From assembly GCA_949152475.1 (NCBI GenBank), contig OX424555.1, positions 17,068,868-17,132,867 of the forward strand: DNA of 64,000 nucleotides, given 5' to 3'. The notes beneath the pieces are model-generated. The model did not search any database, was not told where the DNA came from, and saw only the letters and a list, made by a program, of their open reading frames with translations. The position numbers and the translations under genes were made by a program. This document shows, piece after piece, positions 10,921 to 22,374 of this stretch. Source of the DNA: Terebella lapidaria (Eukaryota > Annelida > Polychaeta > Terebellida > Terebellidae). Within the stretch, counting starts at the first letter, position 1. Each line of letters begins with the position of its first letter.

Positions 10921-11346
10921 TGTGTATGAATATTAATGTTCTCAATAATTATATATCTAACAATTATCCGTAATCACGTACATGTATACATTCTATAAAT
11001 ATGTTGTTTACTGTAAACTTCAGGTCACGGAAACCGCTCGTGTGTGAGCTGGTATTAAGGTTACCTGCAAGTCATCCGAGGAATGTTAACCCTACGCTAC
11101 CTGAGGTATTTTCAGAGCCACCCATGTGAATCTGAATTAATTTGGGAATATTTGCTACAAACATTGGTGAAGATGTGACCAATGCAATGACAAATACACA
11201 CATCTCGAAAACACAAACAAAAGGCAACTCTAGATGACCGTAGTTGGTAGTAACAAAACGCAACTCTAGGTAGCATAGGGGTAAAAGATAATTTCAAAAC
11301 TATTGTATTGGAAAGTATAAAAATTACTAAATCGTGATCTTTCTAC
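10921..11346 (+). repeat. LTR-like direct repeat, left copy (about 235 bp plus an insertion)
   Basis: The sequence from TGTGTATGAATATTAATG to about GTGATCTTTCTAC is repeated at 16887-17113 in the same orientation. Both contain CCGTAATCACGTACATGTAT and GTGTGTGAGCTGGTAT. A 191-bp piggyBac-type MITE (11090-11280) interrupts this copy. Because an envelope relic follows directly, I read the pair as remnant LTRs of an internally deleted element. A dispersed non-LTR repeat remains possible. Confidence 0.55.
11090..11280. mobile_element. 191-bp piggyBac-type MITE
   Basis: It begins CCCTACGCTACC directly after TTAA (11086-11089) and ends GGTAGCATAGGG before GTAA (11281-11284). The CCCT...AGGG termini and the TTAA target are the piggyBac signature. 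The empty site is preserved in the sister repeat at 17050 (AATGTTAAAAGATAATTT), so the boundaries are certain. One TSD copy has mutated from TTAA to GTAA. Confidence 0.9.
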
Positions 11347-13016
11347 TGCCGGATGGGGTGCTGGTGAATGACGTGGGACAGATCGTATCGACTGCAGCGA
11401 TCTGGACTGCCTTCGTCGTCCTAGAAGCCTCTTCCAGTGAGCCGGACTTGCAGAAAAAGTTAATAATTTTCAAGAGACGATTGATGCCCTAAACAATGCA
11501 TGGCCACCCGCTTCCAGAACTAAGAAAATTTGGGATGCCCGGATTACCGCTATCCGCGAATCGATCACCGCGCCTCATTCAGGGCGCCCTTGAGTGAGAC
11601 GTGGTTTGATAGATGGGATAGGGAGAATCGGGTCGTTTCTTTTTGGGATTGCCACGCAGGATCAGGTCGAGGAGTGTAAGAAATATATCCAAGAGTTCAT
11701 TCTCCAAAATAAGGAAGTAATTCACGCTCATAACAATCTTGTGACAGTCGTGAATAAAACACATCAAGCTGTCAAAAGACACCGTGAACACATCATTGCG
11801 GTTGAAAAATACATCAGCAAGTTAGATCAACAAGTCCGCGCTATCCAGTCAACCCAGGATACCATCATTTCCCTCACAGCCCGCTTGCACCGAGACTTCC
11901 AAGTCACTGAAATACTATCTGGGCTGGAAGCCAGTCACGGGCTCTGGCTCCGACAGCGCGACCTCTACAACAGCCAGAGGGCTGCGCTTGAGTTGGGTTG
12001 GCTGACAGAATCCGTATTACCCCCTTCAGAACTTCAAGTTATCATTCAGGGCGCACGTGCCCTGGGTTACCACGCCCTGGGACCTGAATAGTACTATGAA
12101 CATACCCGTATCAAACCTTTCTGGGAGGACCCAGACCGTTTAGATTTCAGAGTTGACCATTGGTCACGGGTCGTCGATTCCAGCGTTTCGAGTTCAGGAC
12201 CTGGCCAGTCCCGTGAACGAATCCGACCTGACAGTACAGCTGCAGCTACCATAAGATATCGCGCTTGACCAGAGGACGGGAAAGATGTTCCGTCCTACGC
12301 TATGTGAAGGATCCAGACCGGCGGTGTGCCGAACATGTCCAGTATTTCAGAATGAAAATTTTCAGTGTTGTCGGGGCGCCATCAATGGCGATCCCTTGCA
12401 ACGACAGGCTTGTGCCGTGACCATAAAGCAGCGAAATCTTGCAGGAACTGCCGAAGAATTCGCGCCTGGCAAGTTCGCTATTTATAGCAGTGGTTACTAT
12501 TATTTGGTTCATTGTGCTTCATTTCCTGAGGAGAGACAGTTCCTAGTAAAAGGTGTGTATACCGTTAGTGCTGAATGTAGAGTAGCCAGCAATTACTGGG
12601 TGTCAAAGGGCTTAGATCATAGGGGCTCTAATAATCCCTTGGAATTCAAGGCCGTTCCCCTCATACCTTCCGAATTACATGAATATCCCAAAGTTAAAGA
12701 TATTGTCAATTTTGAGTGGGGACAGCTCAATGAAATCAAAGATTTCCCACTCGGTGATGTGATTGTTAACCCGGACCCATCCGCAGACTCATTTATTAAG
12801 TGGGGCCAGTATAGTAAGCACATATCTTGGGGAAATAGCATAATAATTATTATTGTCGCTATTATCTTGATTGCATCTCTCACTGTATTGTTTCTACGTT
12901 ACAGTAAAAAACGTTTGTTCATCGCCGGCAAGAGGACAAGAAAGTCAAATAGACGCCCATGTTTAGACACTATGCCCATAAGCGGTCGGGGAACCTCTCA
13001 CGCCTATAACTACTAA
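11347..13016 (+). pseudogene. Retroviral/errantivirus-type envelope (baculovirus F-like) relic
   Basis: Two open segments (11594-12091 and 12285-13016) plus a preceding fragment from 11347 form a class I fusion envelope in pieces. The start of the first open segment has a paired-arginine cleavage-like site followed by a glycine- and phenylalanine-rich fusion-peptide-like stretch, as in errantivirus envelopes and baculovirus F proteins. A long heptad-like helix follows. The second segment is cysteine-rich, then has an isoleucine/leucine-rich transmembrane segment at about residues 185-205 and a short basic tail. A TGA at 11591-11593 and a shift between 12091 and 12285 break it. No gag or pol lies beside it. 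It starts right after an LTR-like repeat, so I infer an internally deleted provirus-like element. Confidence 0.7.
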
Positions 13017-13571
13017 ACGCACTCACAATAATATTGATAGCCCTGTCGACCTTGAGTGTGCTGAACCGTTGGTGAAAAGACACGTTTCTGAGTTAAAACC
13101 AGGCGAGGATGTTAAAATTATGTCCCCGGCTTCGCAACCCCCCCCCCCCCCCCCTATTTCCGCCTGGTTGACCTTACTGGCCGATGTAAGATCGCGTACT
13201 GACAAGACCCATCAGTTATCCCAGGAAACTATGTAAAAGTGTCCATAATTCAATAAAACTGGAGTCATGCTGTCTGCTATAAATTTCGAAGATTCAAGTT
13301 AGTTCATTGATGTACGTGATATCACATTGCTTTTGAATATCACGTTGCTTTTGAGAAGCATCTCTGCCTAACGGAGGTATAATTGTTGGTTGTGGCAAAG
13401 TGTTGCCCGGTGAATTCATGTTATTGTCTAGTTCTTAGCGAAAGTCATTTATTTGCCGCGTTGTATAATGTTTAGCCTTGTGAAATATTTATGGCTTTAA
13501 TTTCTCATGCTCCGGTGCAGCGAAAGTTGCTGACGCTCATGTCATTTATACGACAGCGTATTAGTACGAAA
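13017..13571. other. 3' flank of the envelope relic with a poly-C tract and AATAAA
   Basis: A poly-C run at 13139-13154 and AATAAA at 13252-13257 lie downstream of the envelope relic and may belong to its old 3' untranslated region. Nothing else was recognised. Confidence 0.4.
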
Positions 13572-14047
13572 GCGTATTAGGGCCAGGTTGTATGTCAAAA
13601 ATTCAAGGTGTCTAACTCGTGATCTCGAATTACAAAGTCGTGATCACGAATTACAAAGTCGTGATCTCGAATTACAAAGTCGTGATCTCTAATTACAAAT
13701 TCGTGATCACGAATTTACTTATCAATAACTTAAAGTACAAGTAAAATGAAAATCACGACTTAAGAAACACATTTCTTTCACATATGACATGGCCCTAATA
13801 CGCGCCATACTTTTAAATATCACGGACTACAGTAGAACATAATTCGAGATCACGACTTCGGGTTTCGTGATCACGACTTGGTAATTCGTGATCACAACTT
13901 GGTAATTCGAGATCACGACTTGATAATTTGAGATCACGACTTTGTAAGTCGAGATCACGACTTTGTAATTCGTGATCACGACTTTGTAATTCGAGATCAC
14001 GAATTAGACACCATATTTTTTTGACATACAACCTGGCCCTAATACGC
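13572..14047. mobile_element. Foldback repeat with GTGATCAC-core minisatellite
   Basis: GCGTATTAGGGCCA at 13572 is matched by its complement TGGCCCTAATACGC at both 13790-13803 and 14034-14047. The adjoining GGTTGTATGTCAAAA is also complemented at 14014-14033. Between them are two arrays of about 20-bp units alternating GTGATCTCGAATTACAAAGTC and GTGATCACGAATTACAAAGTC on one side, and their complements on the other (13845-14005). This looks like one or two fused foldback elements without coding capacity. Confidence 0.7.
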
Positions 14048-14179
14048 CGTCGTAGATTTTCCTAACTCGTTTACACTGTTTTTCACTGATATTTTTGCAA
14101 TGCTGAAAGTTATCGTTTTATAACTTGGTACACTTCACCTGGGAGTTAAACGACAATTTTTCTACCAAATTTCAGACTT

Positions 14180-16170
14180 CTATCGCGAATTTTGACGATG
14201 TTGGCAATCTAAACACATGTTAAATTTCAGCCAAAACGAGATCTCGAGAATCTGAGCATATTCGAGGATTTTGTCCTGCTCAGGATTCAAAATATTATTA
14301 CCCTCGCCCCGATAGAGGCAGAGGATATTGACTTCAAACTTATGAGGATGAAGCGGTATGGCTGTGGCTCGGTCCTTCTCAAATTTTGTCGGAATCGGAT
14401 AAAAACGGTTGCCATGGCAACGTGAAAAACCATGCCATAAAAACGTGAAAACCACATAAATGGCCATAACTCCGGATCAACTTGATATTAATTTTTCTAT
14501 CTATTTTTGTATTTTTCTTTGGCCAATTCCCGATCACATAGTGTCCGACCGATAGTTGTACGACGAAAACTCTCCATTATCGCCCAATGTCAAAAATTCG
14601 GGGATCAAGTTTTCGGGGTTTTTTTGCCGGCGACTTTTTTCAGCGCAAATATCTGCGCTCATAACTCAGAGACAAACAAATCGATCAGAATTTATAGGGC
14701 TGAAGCACTAGGATAGTGGCTCAATCCCCTCCAAATCTTGTCAAAATCGAATAAGAACGGTTGCCATGGCAACGGAAAAGTGAAAATCACATAGTTGGCT
14801 CTAACTCCGGTTCTACTTGATATTAATTTTTCCAACTATTTCTGTATTTTTCTTTGGCCAATTTCCGATCGTATGGTGTACGGCCGATGGTCGTACGACG
14901 AAAACTCTCAATTATCGCCGATGTCGAAAAATTGGGGGTCCATGATTTAGGTTATTTTTTGCCAGCGACTTTTCAGTGCAAATGTCTGCGCTTATAACTC
15001 GAAGACAAACGGTCCTATCGATCTGAATTTTATTGGGCTGAATATGGTAGTGGCTCGGTCTGCTTCAAACTTTGTCAAAATCGAATAAAAATGGTTGCCA
15101 TGGCAACGGAAAAAGTGAAAATCACATAACTGGCTATAACTCCAATTCTACTTGATATTAATTTGTTCAACTATTTTTGTTCTTTTCTTTGGCAAATTCC
15201 CGATCCATGGTGTACGGCCGATGGTCATACAAAGAAAACTCTCCATTATCGCCCGATGTTGAAAAATTAGGGGTTTTTTTCTACTTTTGACTGTTCTGAG
15301 TTTCAAGGCCATTTTGTGAAGCTAGTTTTCAATCGTTCTAACCCTTTCACTGCCAAAAACTATTTTAGACCTCGTCTATCATTGCCAAGTAATTTCAGAG
15401 TATATTTTCCAAGTGACATATTTACTGTCAAACATTTTCAATTACTTTAAAATATCAGGGTTTGTTCTGAGTACTTTATATACAAGTTGCTAAATTTCAC
15501 TGTTGAAATTTAAACAGAATATTAATTTCTCGTGTTTCAGTTTGCCCTGATTTCCCCTAATTTTGGTCGACTAAAGTCGCCTCCGGCAGTGAAAGGGTTC
15601 ACCCATTTTCGTTCAGCAGATGTGTCTGGATGATAGAAACAATACTATGGAATATTACAGCTCAATATTGAACGACAAGGTCAAGGTCAAAGAAAAGATA
15701 AAAATCGTTGCAATAACTCTGGTTATATTAATGATTAATTTTCCGTTATTAATTTTGTATTTTTCTGCGCTCAATTCTCATCATTTGCTGTGTGACCGAT
15801 GGTCCTATTATCAAAATCCCCCATTATCGCCCAAAGTAGAGAGTGTAAGGGTCATCAGCTGGAATCACTGATTCCTAGTATTTCAAGTAGTGATAATTCC
15901 CAAACCACTGACGATATTCAATAGAATGTTGGATTAAAGGATGCAGTATAAGTTTGTGAGAGCTGGCGAAGTTTGGGTTCTCAGTATCAAGAATTCAGGT
16001 CGTGGTAGAAAAATCGTCGTGGTAGTTCAAGATAGAAAAATCGCAATAACAATAATTCTATTAATGATTATTCCTCTCATGATTTTTGTATTTTATTTTA
16101 TGGTCAATCTCCGACCATTCCATCATATATATGATCAATCGCCCAGGTCGAAAATGTAAGGGTCATAAAC
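14180..16170. repeat. Tandem repeats of about 340 bp, three good and two degenerate copies
   Basis: Each unit contains CGGTTGCCATGGCAACG, TTGATATTAATTTTTC, TTTCTTTGGCCAATTCCCGA and AACTCTCCATTATCGCC. The palindrome GTTGCCATGGCAAC lies at 14408, 14760 and 15094, giving periods of 352 and 334 bp. Two weaker copies (15690-15850 and 16020-16150) keep the ATTATTAATTTTGTATTTT...GACCGATGGTC part but lack the palindrome. No coding capacity. Confidence 0.8.
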
Positions 16171-16886
16171 TCTAATTTAGTGACTAAGTCTGGAAGGGCG
16201 AGGGTATGCAATCTCTGATTGTCTCGTTGTTATTTTGGACCAGAAATCACACTGGGGGTGTATGCCAAGCATCGAACTGTAGCATTTTGATAATCAGAGG
16301 CTCAAAATGCTAAACAGAAATAGCTTGCTTTCGCACAATTTGTGAAAGTGTAATTGGCATTGTCATAAAGAATTATACTTTTTCATAATAATTAATAGTC
16401 TGACTCTCACATTTCTTTCAATCATCATAATCATTGAAGTACCTTCATCAGGTATTGAATAGTCTTTTGTACAATACGGTCTACTTGCAAGAATTATTGC
16501 TAAAAGAAATTATAAAATGCTAAAAGTAATTTGAAGTCTTTAGCAATTTTTGATAAGCAAAATTTGTCACTAGAGTGAGCCCAGTCGTGGTATCAATGTG
16601 TATTCCATATGTATAAAACATATACACATATTTTATATCACTTATATGGTCATTTGCTGAGTAAGGTCTGTTGCCCACGAAATGTGCCCGTGGTGGTTGA
16701 AGTCGCCTTATTTGTAATGCCAATGACATACAATTATCGTAATTTCGAGCCTTGTATGCTCATGTGACTATATATACGTTATTTGACTAACTTATATTTT
16801 GTCTGTAATTATCATATTTCCATGTATGACCTTTACCTTTATATATGTAACTGGTAGTGTAAGGGGCGGGTGTAAAGGTCAACCCT
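16171..16886. other. Non-coding interval, nothing recognised
   Basis: AT-rich sequence with no gene, RNA or repeat signature. GTAAGGGGCGGGTGTAAAGG at 16858-16877 is purine-rich and lies just before the right LTR-like repeat, where a polypurine tract would be expected, but the match is weak. Confidence 0.35.
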
Positions 16887-17113
16887 TGTGTATGAATATT
16901 AATGGTTTCAATAATTAGATATTTAATAATGATCCGTAATCACGTACATGTATACATTCTATAAATATGTTGTTTTCTGTAAACTTCAGGTTACGGAGAC
17001 CGCTTGTGTGTGAGCTGGTATATAGGTTACCTGCAAGTCATCCTAGGAATGTTAAAAGATAATTTCAAAATTATTGTATCGGAAAGTATAAATTATTAAA
17101 TCGGTGATCTTTT
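16887..17113 (+). repeat. LTR-like direct repeat, right copy (about 227 bp)
   Basis: It matches the left copy at 10921-11346 once the MITE there is removed, with scattered substitutions and small indels. It ends near GGTGATCTTTTTAC. No target-site duplication between the outer flanks of the two copies was recognised, so pairing as one element is an inference. Confidence 0.55.
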
Positions 17114-17144
17114 TACCCCCAAGCAATGGCAGATTCGCATATTT

Positions 17145-17400
17145 CAGGGGCGTATCTAGAAATGCCAGAAAGGGGGGGCACAGGAATTAAATTGAACGGC
17201 TGGTCCGAGCGAAGCGAGGCACGAGCGCAGCGAGTTCCAAGCGGCTGGGGGTCTGGGTCCCGCTCAAGGGCCCCAGAAGCCAAACGCTTTTTGGCGTTTG
17301 CTGGTGCATTCCAGCCCTATTTCGGGTACATATTACCCTTGACAACTCGACAGTTATGACTACAAGTACAACCAGTTTTGCAATCAAATATTTATGGACT
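17145..17400. mobile_element. Left end of a hAT element
   Basis: CAGGGGCGTATCTAGAA at 17145 is a typical hAT terminus (CAGGGG). A G+C-rich subterminal stretch follows with GAGCGAAGCGAGGCACGAGC and GGCCCCAGAAGCCAAACGC. The matching right terminus (…CGCCCCTG) was not found. The element probably lost it, perhaps where the minisatellite at 19495 begins. Confidence 0.65.
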
Positions 17401-17579
17401 AGTATGCATTCAGTTGTAATTTGACATAAACCATAAAATATGCATGTGAAAATTCAACTATTTTTCATAGATAAACGATCAAAGGGCGAGTATAAATTGT
17501 ATGTATTTATTGCTATCACATTCTGAAAAAAATGAAGGTTGAGGAAATAGGATATTCATATACCAAAAAAAAACACCAT

Positions 17580-19240
17580 TCATTCCAGTGGTTTCATAAA
17601 CGTCATTCGACTAGGATTTTGCTTTGCATACAAGTCAATTATTTTATCAATGTTTACCACAATGTCTTTGTGAATATTCATAAGACATATATACATAAGT
17701 GAATTTAACCGGGATTGGCCCATCGTGCTGCGGAATGGATTCCTAATATACTTCAAGGCCGAGTTTCCACGCTCCACACTGGCAGACGTAGCCGGAACAA
17801 CAACCAACAAATGAAGTATGGTAAAAATGTTCGGGTACTGAATTTTGTTGACGGAAGTTGCAAACTTTGTGGCAATTGATCTGAAGGTTTCCAGCGTCTT
17901 ATCCACATTCTGATTTCTTGCTTAAGAGATTTTGGGGCTGGCAAGTCGGGTGAATATGACTGGAGGATTCAATCCATATCCTTGTCAGTTATGTTCGATG
18001 TATTCAGTGGTAAAAGTTTCAATCCATGTAAAGCTAGTTTGGTAACTGACCCAAATCTCTCGCGAAATTCACTCAAAAAGTTGGCGACGAAGGGAATGAA
18101 TATGGTCCTTTTCCAATAATCCTCAGTAGTGTCAGCGGGGACATTACCTCGGAGTGTCTGTCTCCCACATCGCCTGGGGACTCCTATTTTCTCCAGACCC
18201 ACCTGGCGTGCCATGTCCTCAGCTGACTCAAAAATACTATGAAACTCTTTCAGCATTCTGACGAATAGACATAAATTCCTTCCGTATCATATCAATTTCA
18301 TCATATGTTGTTGAGATATCCTGCGAGGAGCCTTGAAGCAATACGCTCAGAGCTTTGGTGAATCCAAAGCAGAAGAGTGCTGTTCTAAACGCTACAATAA
18401 AACCTGAACTCTGATATCAAATATGGATTTGTTATCCCACCTGGAACCAAGATTGGATGATATGCCCTCCAGGCATGGTACTATCACTGTATACATGTCG
18501 TCAAAATCGTATAAAGCTGTGTGTTTTTTCGACCCGGCGAGTTTCGCTCATGAGTTTCAGTTTTTGCTTTTTGACCATATTTTGTGGGTTTTCGGCATTG
18601 TATGTCTTGACACATTCCTCCAAATACCTTTGCTTTTGGGGTGAATATTTGAACATTAGCCCAATTTGCTTCACATTCAATATCATACAAGTTATATCAG
18701 TCTCTTTACAGGCATGGCACAGCACAAGATTCAAGTCATGACTGCAACAGTGCACATAAGGATCCCTCGAGGATACTCCTTGAAAGAGAGCTGCGCGCCC
18801 CCTTTTCCGGCCAGCTATGTTTCCCGCACCGTCGTACGTTTGCGTTTTGCAGTCAGTCAATGCCAATCCCAGACTCTGCAATGAATCAGTTATGTGGTTG
18901 CATATCGCTTGTCCATGTGTACTCTCACAGTCTATGTACTCCACCACCTTCTCAACCGGTTTTCCGTCTTTGAATTAGCGCAGGACCAAGCCGATCTGCT
19001 CCCAGTTACTAGTGTCAGTAATCTCATCAGCCTCGATCCAATAAAATGGCCCACATGATTGGCACTTCATATCATTGACGATGTGCCCTTGTGTGTGATC
19101 TTTTATGCAGTCAAGTAACTAGTTTTGTGATATATGAGATATATATTTCGCATTCCGAGCACACGTTTCAAGATGTTTTTGTAGCACCGTGTCTCTTGCT
19201 TCACAACGGAAGTCTAGTAAGGCCTTGTAAGGCCAAGCAA
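17580..19240 (-). pseudogene. hAT-family transposase pseudogene (DUF4371 + hAT C-terminal dimerisation domain)
   Basis: Minus-strand fragments appear in the correct order. At about 19000-19230 is the N-terminal part of the DUF4371-type catalytic domain, with FYWIEADEITDTSNWEQ (first Asp region). At 18501-18960 is TYDGAGNIAGRKRG (second Asp) and YVHCCSHDLNLVL. At 17580-17906 is the C-terminal dimerisation domain with PATSASVERGNSALKYI (glutamate of the DDE set). Stops at about 18973 (TAA) and around 19120, and shifts between 17906 and 18501, inactivate it. The architecture matches the ZMYM-like hAT transposases common in animals. The 17145 terminus belongs to it. Confidence 0.85.
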
Positions 19241-19494
19241 GACAGAACAATCCATCACATTTTGGTCAATAGGCCATTGAAGTGTATTTCTTCAACCATT
19301 CCCGTTGACAGCGCCTGTGATAGAGCCCAGTTTTCCTTTTCTTATCTTTGTATGTTCTGAGAGGGAACTTGAAAGGAATCCTGTTCTCAATAAAACCCAT
19401 TTTCTGTTTGTTAGTGATACTCGAACTTGAAAAATGTCGTGAAATTCCCGATGTCCATGGACCCTGATTTCATACTTCGATGCAGTTTACCGCT
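19241..19494. other. Spacer between hAT relic and minisatellite
   Basis: Probably degenerate N-terminal or 5' sequence of the hAT element. No terminus was seen. Confidence 0.35.
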
Positions 19495-20565
19495 GGAGGA
19501 CTGTGGCGGCGGACTGGACTGTGGTAGCAGACTGGACTGTGGCGGCGGACTGGACTGTGGTGGCAGACAGGACTTTGATGGCGGACTGGACTGTGGTAGC
19601 AGACTGGACTGTGGTGGCGGACTCGACTTTGGTGGCAGACTGGACTGTGGCGGCGGAGTGGACTGTGGTGGCGGAGTGGACTGTGGCGGCGGACTGGACT
19701 GTGGCGGCGGACTGGACTGTGGTAGCAGACTGGACTGTGCCAGCGCACTGGACTGTGGTGGCGGACTGGACTTTGGTGGCGGACTGGACTGTGGCAGCAG
19801 ACTGGACTGTGGCAGCGGACTGGACTGTAACAGTGGACTGGACGGTGGCGGCGGACTGGACTGTGATGGCAGACTGTACCGTGGCGGCGGACTGGACCAT
19901 GGCGGCGGACTGGACTGTGGTGGCGGACTAGACTGTGGCAACAGACTGGACTGTGGCAGTAGACTGGACTGTGGCGGCGGAGTGGACTGTGGCGGTGGAC
20001 TGGACTGTGGCGGCGGATTGGACTGTGGCGGCGGACTTGACTGTTGGGGCAGACTGGACTGTGGCGGCGGACTGGACTGTGTTGGCGGGACTGGACTTTG
20101 GCGGCAGACTGGACTGTGGCGGCAGACTGGACTGTGGCGGCGGACTGGACTGTGACGGTGGACTGGACCGTGATGGCAGACTGGACCGTGACGGCAGACT
20201 GGACTGTGCCAGCGGACTGGACTGTGGTGGCGGGACTGGACTTTGGCGGCGGACTGGACTGTGGGGGCGGACTGGGCTGTGGGGGCGGACTGGACTGTGG
20301 CGGCAGACTGGACTGTGGCAGCAGACTGGACTGTGGGGGGAAACTGGACTGTGGCAACAGACTGGACTGTGGCGGCGGAGTGGACTGTGGCGGCGGACTG
20401 GACTGTGGCGGCGGATTGGACTGTGGCGGCGGACTTGACTGTGGGGGCGGACTGGACTGTGGGGGCGGACTGGACTGTGGCGGCGGACTGGACTGAGGGG
20501 CGGCGGACTGGACTGTGGCGGCGGACTGGATTGTGGCGGCGGACTGGATTGTGGCGGCGGACTAA
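19495..20565. repeat. 18-bp G-rich minisatellite, about 59 copies
   Basis: Tandem CTGTGGCGGCGGACTGGA units with CGGCGG/TGGCAG/TAGCAG variants. The unit is a multiple of three and free of stops in most frames. Long open frames therefore appear on both strands (GGGLDC repeats on +, PPPQSS and VQSAAT repeats on -). They change register at small indels and have no non-repeat domain, so I do not call a gene. The + strand is markedly G-rich. Confidence 0.9.
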
Positions 20566-21134
20566 ACGTCATCACTTCGGCATGATACGTGGTTTTATAT
20601 GCATAACGATCCTGGGGTTGTACGCCGGGCAATTCAAGATTTGCGAGAGATGACAACAGGGGGGTCGATAATGTGCAAGGTCGATGGAGCTGCCGCAGCT
20701 CTTCTTGCCGAAAAAAAACCCCGATGACATAATTAGCTATAATTAACGAATTTTGTGAAAATCGGTGGTTCGGTATTCAGTTACACAGTACTAATTTCAA
20801 AAAGTAGCTTACTTTGTATAGAGAATGATTTTTATTATATTACTCCAACTCCATAATTCCCTCATATTACATTCCTCAGCGTATTAAATGTACTTAAACA
20901 AGAGATATTGTGTGTTTGGGAAATTATTATTTTTTGTCCCACATGGGACCTACTCCATCTACATGTACATAGTATATATAAAACTCCACATACCAGACAT
21001 ACATAAATATACACATTGTAACAATTAAAATGTAAAATTGGCTACAGGGTGGGAAGGGGTTAGAAGTGTACGACAGCAATGCTTGGAGCCAATTGACCAA
21101 AAAGCCCCGACCGACCATGTAAGCAGTACACGAA
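20566..21134. other. Spacer between minisatellites
   Basis: AT-rich. No gene was recognised. Confidence 0.4.
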
Positions 21135-22107
21135 TTACGACATGAGCAATACATACATTGTAGGAGGACATGAGCAATACATACATTGTAGGAGGACATG
21201 AGCAATACATACATTGTAGGAGGACATGAGCAATACATACATTGTAGGAGGACATGAGCAATACATACATTGTAGGGGGACATGAGCAATACATACATTG
21301 TAGGAGGACATGAGCAATACATACATTGTAGGAGGACATGAGCAATACATACATTGTAGGAGGAAATGAGTAATACATACATTGTAGGAGGACATGAGCA
21401 ATACATACATTGTAGGAGGACATGAGCAATACATACATTGTAGGGGGACATGAGCAATACATACATTGTAGGACAACATGAGCAATACATACATTGTAGG
21501 AGGACATCAGCAATACATACATTGTAGGACGACATGAGCAATACATACATTGTAGGATGACATCAGCAATACATACATTGTAGGACGACATGAGCAATAC
21601 ATACATTGTAGGAAGACATGAGCAATACATACATTGTAGGACAACATCAGCAATACCTACATTGTAGGACGACATGAGCAATACATACATTGTAGGAGGA
21701 CATGAGCAATACATACATAGTAGGACGACATAAGCAATACCTACATTGTAGGACGACATGAGCAATACATACATTGTAGGACAACATCAGCAATACCTAC
21801 ATTGTAGGACGACATGAGCAATACATACATTGTAGGAGGACATGAGCAATACATACATTGTAGGACAACATCAGCAATACCTACATTGTAGGACGACATG
21901 AGCAATACATACATTGTAGGAGGACATGAGCAATACATACATTGTAGGACAACATCAGCAATACCTACATTGTAGGACGACATGAGCAATACATACATTG
22001 CAGGACGACATCAGCAATAGATACATTGTGGGACGACATCAGCAATACATACATTGTAGGACGACATCAGCAATACAGACATTGTAGGACGACATGAGCA
22101 ATAGATG
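21135..22107. repeat. 28-bp minisatellite with trimeric higher-order repeat, about 35 copies
   Basis: Unit ACATGAGCAATACATACATTGTAGGAGG with GAG/CAG, ATA/CTA and GAGG/GACG/GACA variants. From about 21620 to 22010 the variants alternate in a fixed order of three (CAGCAATACC, GAGCAATACA, GAGCAATACA), giving an 84-bp higher-order unit. Because 28 is not a multiple of three, open frames repeat every 28 codons. They are by-products. Confidence 0.9.
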
Positions 22108-22374
22108 AAGGGTAAAACTTAAGCCAGACCCATTTAAATTTAGTTAAAGAATTAACAACAAATAAATACCATGAAATCCCCAAATTTTCTTGAAATCCTG
22201 CGATCGAATTCGTCCAACATTTAGCATTGGAGTGGACTGCCAAGTATTCATGATAGATGTCTGAAATTTGGTGAAAGATATAGTTTTATACCAAATCGGA
22301 ACAAACAACATTTTGTTCCTGCCATCCTAAACGGAGTTATGGCCAAAATCATATCGACATGGCTTCATTCCTGA
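22108..22374. other. Left flank of the Gypsy element
   Basis: A short AT-rich stretch. The text around 22255-22345 (AAATTTGGTGAAAGATATAG, ACGGAGTTATGGCCAAAATC) resembles the style of the 340-bp repeats at 14180-16170. The last 4 bp, CTGA (22371-22374), are the left target-site duplication. Confidence 0.45.

Noticed and set aside
19427..20656. Open frames of 136-295 codons on both strands
   Set aside because: All are products of an 18-bp repeat whose length is a multiple of three; no start, domain or splice context outside the repeat.
21135..22107. CRISPR-like array of 28-bp direct repeats
   Set aside because: There are no unique spacers; the units abut head to tail and differ by point variants, which is a minisatellite in a eukaryotic genome.
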